DNA from: Brachionus manjavacas
Taxonomy: Eukaryota > Rotifera > Eurotatoria > Ploima > Brachionidae
Length of the DNA stretch: 64,000 bases
Assembly: GCA_019054805.1 (NCBI GenBank)
Contig: JAHQIY010000002.1
Location: forward strand, 4,774,001-4,838,000
Direction: 5' to 3'
The translations under genes were made by a program, and so were the position numbers. The notes beneath the pieces are model-generated. The model did not search any database and was not told where the DNA came from. It was given only the letters and a program-made list of their open reading frames with translations. Below, one piece after another: positions 58,141 through 64,000 of this stretch. Numbering within the stretch: the first letter of the stretch is position 1; the number at the start of each line of letters is the position of its first letter.

Positions 58141-59434
58141 TTTTCTCTAAAAAAATTTTTTTAAAAATTAAATTTTTTTAGACATGTTTAAATACCAAAA
58201 AAAATTTTATTTATTTAAAGATTAAATTCTCTTTCGATTTTTTGGGATCTCATTTTAACCTTAAGGTATGGAGTTCTTCTTAAGGTAAAGTTCCATTAAT
58301 AGCAATCTAGGTAAATAGTCTTTGGAAAATCAGAGTTATTTTATATTTATATTATCAAATTTTCAAAAAAAAACGTTCGTGAATTCTTTTTTTTCTTTTA
58401 ATTGACATTTCCAAAAGCGTCGTGTTTTAATTCTTTTTGTGAAAATGAATAATATTTGAAGTATTTGATTTCCCTGTCTCGTTTTTTAGAATGTTATTTT
58501 TTCATTTAAATTTTTTATTTTTGTTAATTGTTTAAATTTCAAGGAATAATCTATATTTAATCAAAGTTTAGTCAATTTTAGAAAGACACGTTTATTATTT
58601 TTATCGTTTTTTTTTTATTTTATCTCAAATAATAAACTTGAATCCAATGAAGAAAATTTCTTGTTCTTTTATGCCTGATAATAAAAATCTTGACGAAAAA
58701 AAAAATTTAATTATCAAAACCATCTACAAGAAATCGGGCTGATTACAAAGTTTTTTCACATTTGCAATAATCTTTTTAAAAAATTTTCTACAAAAGCTTT
58801 GCATTGATTTTTATTTATAACTTTTCAAATTTATTTTAAAAAATTCAAAAATTAATTTGTAAAATAAATAAAAAAGATTTAATGAATTAAATAAATCTCA
58901 TATATATAATATTAATTCATATTAAATAAGTATAATTGCTTTAAAACAGTTTCAATTATTTCAAATTTTCATACTCAAAATCATCTTTTAGACTTTGAAG
59001 AACCTTTTTTTGTTGAATTGATTAAATTTTTACAGCATCCAATTCAATTCAATTTATTTTTATTTTTATTTATTTTTATAAAATTATCAAAATTTTAGTC
59101 TACAATTATTTATAAAGTAATTCTAATGGTAACGAAGTTCCAAATATTAATTCATGTAGGTAAATAAAGCACTACAGTCTTGAAATGTAATTAGATATTC
59201 CTAATATTCCCCTAATATTCATATTAAAAATATATTGTTTCAATGCTAGAATCGAAAAATTTCTAAATTTTAATTTCACCTAATTGTAAAATTAAAATAG
59301 AAACAATTTTTTACTATATAAATAAACCATGATTAAAAGTTAATTTAATCTTGATGTATAAAACGACAGATTATTTCTAAAAAAATTTATAAATACAAAA
59401 AAGAACTAAATTAAAAATTTCAATTTATTTTAAA
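58141..59434. other. intergenic between divergent genes
   Basis: Upstream regions of the Gln-rich gene (minus) and TAF1 (plus). AT-rich. A TATAAAA at 59357-59363, 72 bases before the TAF1 ATG, is a possible core promoter. No gene. Confidence 0.5.
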
Positions 59435-62400
59435 ATGTCAAATTTTGAATCTGAGCAGGAAAAAGACCAATTTGCTGCTTTATCAGCTGGACTGAACTCT
59501 CAAAATAATCTCGAATCAGTGTACATTCTGCCCAAGACTTACAATGGTAAGACCGTTACAGATCTCTTTCCAGAATTTAAGTACGACTCAGTGCTCAGAT
59601 TTTCTAAACTATTCGGAATTGGCCGAACAATATGTTTACCAAAAACGTGGAGAGGAACACGAAAACGCCGTAAGGCTAAATCTGAAAATGAAAAAAGTTT
59701 AACTTCGGACCAAAAAAACGACCAAGACGATGTTTTCCAAATATTCGAAAGTGACTTCGACTTGAGCAAAAAGCCTGCCGAAAAGCAAACTACCCAAAAT
59801 CTTAGTGTCCATCAACCAAAACAAGAGGAAGCCAAACAAGAAGAAGATGATCTTGAGTTTGAACAAAGTGACGAAATAAACTTTCTTAAACCGTATATAA
59901 TCGATGATGTAAATAAATCGGACAAAGTCGACAATAACGGTGAGTTCAACGAAGCTCATATTAAAAAACAGTGGGAACAAGGCCCTGGCTCATATTGGTA
60001 CAAAATGTACAATTTAGAATCGTTGATAGAAAAAAAGAAAAAAGAATTAAAAAAATTAAAGAAAAAAAACAAAACTGAAGATGATGACGACGAGGAAGAC
60101 ACCAAGCAAGAAGAAGAGCCGGAATCTAACGAGAACAAAAAAGAACAAGAAGGCCTACACCTTAAGCTCAATGATTTGGACATAAATAAATTAATAAATG
60201 AGGATAAGTTTTTGCTCATCAACACTTCCAATTGGGAAAATAATATAATTATTGATCCGAACAATTCCAATAAAGGAAACTCGGAAATAGTTAATGAAAG
60301 GATTAAATTGGCCAGCTGGGTACCATCGAGCGAGCATCGCACTCTCAGCTCATTTCAGTCGAAAATCCTGGGCAAAAAAACCGACTTTATGAACATTTAT
60401 AATGATCAGTCGGTTCCCAATCCGCAAACTGCCAACCCAAAATCAAAACAAAATCAATGGAATTCAATATTTCCCAATGAAAATTATGATTTGTACAGTG
60501 ATTGGGAAAAAAATATAATCATTGATCCGGAGAATGATGTCAAGCTGGACGATTTGAAGCCTAAGGAGTTTTTAATCGATCCAAATGATGATAATTTGCT
60601 GCTAGGGGTGCCAGAGGATGTGGTTGTTGAAAAACCGGTTCAGAAAGAGGAAGAGCCCAAAGAGCATAGAAAATATGAACGAACCAAGCCTAGCAAAAAG
60701 GCGCTTGAAGCAATGGAACATGAACACCACGAAGCAGAGACATCTCAGAATAATGAGCCAAAAAGCATTTGGAATGTTTCAAATGATGAATTTTACAATC
60801 CGAAACAGATTAGCAGTGAACAAGGCGCCCAGAACAGCAAGCATGTGTCGTCTAGTTTGGCAATGCATCATGCTCAATGTGCTCTTGATCTTCATCCGCA
60901 ATTTTTTCCCACTCATCTCAGTATTGGCAAACTACGAAATTTTCATCGCATGCCACTGAGAAGATTTCAACCTAGTGAAATAAACTCGTTAATTAGTGTT
61001 AATAGTTTGCTGAAAAAATTTGGAAAACTTGAGCCTAAGCTTGAATTTCCTAAATCGTTTACTCAGCCTCAACCGATTGCACCCATTGAGATAAATCAGA
61101 TTAGATCGATTGGTGATTTGACTGCCACCGATAATTGCCATTTTGTTTTGGCCGAGTATAGCGAACAACATCCGCCTTTAATGATGCAGCCTGGTATGGC
61201 CACGAGAGTAAGAAATTTTTACAAGAAAAAGTTTAGTAAAGATGAAGGACCACAAAATGGAGAGTATGGTGATTTGGTTTATGTAAGTTCAAGTCCGTTT
61301 TTGGGTGTCCTAAAACCCGGTGAAAGTCTGCTTGCATTTGAAAATGGCATGTTTAGAGCGCCAATATATCGACACAGAATACCGTCTCAGGACTTTTTGG
61401 TAATAAAAAGCAAATCTTCTGGCTATGTTATTCGAGGTGATATTCAAAATTTGTTTGTTGTCGGACAAGAATGTCCACTGATTGAAGTGCCGGGTCCCAA
61501 TTCCAAAAGATCAAATTCATTCTTGAAGGATTTTCTGCAGGCTTATTTGGTTCGGCTGTTTAATGAAAGTCAAGATGTGCCCAAGCGGATTAAAATGGAA
61601 GATGTAAAAAAAGCGTTTCCAACTCTGCCTGAAAATAGCATTCGAAAACGCTTGAAAATATGTGCCGATTTTAGACGAACTGGTGAGTTGAATTTTAATT
61701 ATAGTCAAAATTTGGAAATATGAATAATCGGGTTTTCGAGTGTCCTCTTAGGACCCCTTCTTAATAGAAAGGTAGGATTGGAAACAAATTCATCATCTCA
61801 ATAGATTCCTGATAAATCGTGCTTAGATTTAAAAGTATTTAAATCAATTAGATGATGGCTAGTTAAAATAATTAATTCTTCAATTAAAAGACGATTTTAG
61901 TAATCCTTTTTGGAAGGAACTAAGATTATTAAGTAAAATTTCCCATTTTTACTTTTTTGCTTAAATTTTTTGTTAAATTCTTCTTTCAATAAAAAATTTA
62001 TCCGTATTAAATCATTTAAAAAATTTAAATGTTAACATGCATTAATGAGTATTTTATGGCTCAAAAATTCGAAATTTAATATTTTTACGAATTAAAACCT
62101 CTTTTTGTCACAAGATATTTATTGATTTTGATAACTCTTGGAATAATATTGTAAGTTTAGTCTATTTAATTGACAATGTTTATCTTTTTTTCAGTTTTAT
62201 TTAAGCTTAAATAAGTAATTGAATTTTATTTAATTCTTATTTAATCCTTCTGACAAAAAAGCTTTTACTTTTTACTATTTTAATTTAATATTTTTTTTTA
62301 TTAAAAAAATTCAAATAATAAAATTTGGTTGAAGATCAAAAATAGAAAAAAAAAGTGAAAGTAAAATAGCAATGCAGAAATTTAAATCTTTAAAAAATAA

Positions 62401-64000
62401 AAACTTTTTTAATAATGTTAATCACGTAAAAATTCTTTTTTCCCTTTACTAAGCGCATTATTAACTTTTTTAATTGATTCTCATCTTTGAATAAAAAATG
62501 TAAATCAAGAAGATGAAAATAAAAATAAAAAAAGTTGGAAATTTTTAAGAGTCAGTGATTAGACAGTTAAATTCTTGAAAAACTAAAAAATTAATTCTAA
62601 AAAATTAAAAAATATTTTATCAAAATTTTTGACTTGATATTTTTATGTAACTTTTTTATGATCAAATTTCGATTTTAAAAATTAATTTATTTGATTTTCA
62701 CATTTCTATGAATTTATTTTATCACATGAATCACAATTTTGGGTATTTAATTTCTTTTTATTTAATTTTAAACCCAACTCCTAAAACTACAAAGTTAAAC
62801 TCAAAGATCTTATTTGATCTTATCTCTTTTAAAAAAGGTCTCATATTTCTCAGACATACCAAAAAAGGTTATAATATTTATTTATTAAACGAATAAAAAA
62901 TATACTAATATTAAATTTAAAGCGTATAATAAACTAAAAATTTTCATTTAAAAATTATTTGAAAAATTTTAAAGCATCATTTTCAAGTAAATAATTCAAA
63001 TTTGGCTGCAAAATCATTAAAACTTGATAAATTCTATGGAAAATTGACACCGTAAATTTTAAAAGCTTCAACATTGATCTTTTGACCACAAAGCAATCTA
63101 TTACTCCTTAATTAAAATATTCTATGCTGAAACGAATAAAGATCATACTTTAAAAAATATGTTTATCTCATTAAAGCTTTTCTTTTCAAAATTTAAAGGT
63201 TAGAATACAAACTATAATTCATTTTGAATCTCTTGAAACAAATATTAAAACAATTTACAGCTCTTTTATTTTAAAGCTGGTCTTTGACATTTAAAAATAC
63301 TGCTAAACTTGCCAAAAATAAAGTTCTGTACCATTTTACAAAATTCGAGCAAAAGAAAAGATTGACTCTTGTCGAACATACCCCTTTAAAGAGTAAACTG
63401 AAAAAAAGAAAAAAGGTCTTAATAAGCTAATATCTTATCTGGGTTGGATTTACTCAAATTGATACTTTAAAGTTTAGATCTTGATAAATTTATAAAGTCT
63501 AAAAGGCAAATGTAATTTCCACAAAGCAATTCCTGTTTACCATATTTAATCTTTTCGGGACAAAATGATCCCTTCTTTTCAAAATTATGCTAAAAAACGA
63601 AGCCATTTAATATTTTTTTAGAAAATCATGTTATTAGGTGTGAAAAAAATCCTACTGTAATTCCTAGAATAGAAGTAATCACAAAAAGAAAAAAGTTTGG
63701 GTAAAAATTTTCCTTTAATATAGAGTAATACGGCAATAATTTGCTTATCATCAAAATTATACAAAATTTTTAGTTATCTTTATTTATTTCTAATTTAGGA
63801 ATTTTCATTTTCACCATTTTTTTTACCTAAACCTAATAAAAGTCCAAAATTTTCAATTTTTAACATAATATTGAAATAAATAATAATAATAATAATAATA
63901 ATAATTAAAATTTTTATCAGGTAAATTGGATACAAATTGGTGGATCCTAAAAGAGGACATTCGCTTGCCAACCGACGAAGAAGTTCGAAGTTTGATCGCA
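59435..64000 (+). CDS. TAF1: TAF1, largest TFIID subunit (5' part, runs off window)
   Basis: Exon 1, 59435-61682 (749 codons plus one base), splices to a second exon at 63921 that continues past the window end; the joint restores [28 protein letters not shown], as in other TAF1 proteins. TAF1 is the scaffold of TFIID and contacts TBP, TAF7 and core promoter DNA. The N-terminus has VTDLFPEFKYDSVLRFSKLFG and an acidic FESDFDLS stretch. The middle carries repeated W-x-NNIIIDP-type motifs (about 267-275 and 354-362) and DPNDDNLLLGVP. The DUF3591 core starts near residue 530 with IRSIGDLTATDNCHFVLAEY, followed by MATRVRNFYKKKF, SPFLGVLKPGESLLAFENGMFRAPIYRH, FVVGQECPLIEVPGPNSKRSN and KKAFPTLPENSIRKRLKICAD. 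The zinc knuckle and bromodomains must lie beyond the window. Without the splice, the frame would end soon after at 61723. Confidence 0.95.
61683..63920 (+). other. TAF1 intron 1
   Basis: A 2238-bp intron between donor GTGAGT (61683) and acceptor TTTTTATCAG (ending 63920), by far the longest fixed intron in the window. It is AT-rich and carries a (TAA)n microsatellite at about 63876-63905. No nested gene is seen; the 62-codon frame at 62708-62896 is low complexity. Confidence 0.85.
63876..63905. repeat. (TAA)n microsatellite
   Basis: About nine TAA/AAT units just before the TAF1 intron 1 acceptor. Confidence 0.9.

Noticed and set aside
1-64000. CRISPR array, retrovirus or LTR element, Polinton
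   Set aside because: No regular spaced repeats and no capsid, integrase, envelope or polymerase-B segments were seen.

Overview
This is a strongly AT-rich animal nuclear window. It carries spliced genes for a teneurin, a BRCA1-type RING/BRCT protein, a KCTD protein, TAF1, RPL3 and cyclophilin. Introns that can be fixed exactly are mostly short (about 45-410 bp), and GT-AG junctions keep frame. A small protostome such as a monogonont rotifer would fit the base composition, compact introns and mixture of genes, but no marker in the window proves this.

Layout. 1-6.5 kb is transposon-rich: a small Mutator-like element with 240-bp inverted ends and a perfect 8-bp target duplication, then a decayed Helitron. 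8.2-11.9 kb holds a four-exon BRCA1-like gene (minus strand) that can be rebuilt in frame to 1078 residues. 14.9-16.5 kb is an intronless carotenoid oxygenase. 20.7-21.4 kb is a KCTD2/5/17-type gene with a 60-bp stop-free intron. 21.4-39.2 kb is a gene desert with LINE remains, just upstream of a teneurin gene (39.2-44.6 kb). 45.4-46.9 kb is an unknown coding remnant split by a hAT-type MITE, which itself contains a LINE tail. 49.4-53.6 kb carries cyclophilin A (minus) and RPL3 (plus). 55.3-58.1 kb has two minus-strand genes of unknown role: an HEXXH protein with a tandemly duplicated upstream region, and a low-complexity secreted protein. 59.4 kb to the end is the start of TAF1, whose second exon runs off the window.

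Most notable: (1) the teneurin ends early in the YD-shell, giving 1578 residues instead of the usual 2500 or more, and has a 21-nt microexon; (2) RPL3 carries two C/D-box snoRNAs in its introns, one with an antisense element matching the SNORD83/snR52 target in 18S rRNA; (3) two non-autonomous DNA transposons have exact 8-bp target duplications, one inside an open reading frame. Housekeeping genes (RPL3 with its snoRNAs, cyclophilin, TAF1) cluster in the last 15 kb. The developmental gene (teneurin) sits behind the long non-coding stretch. No operon-like organisation is evident.
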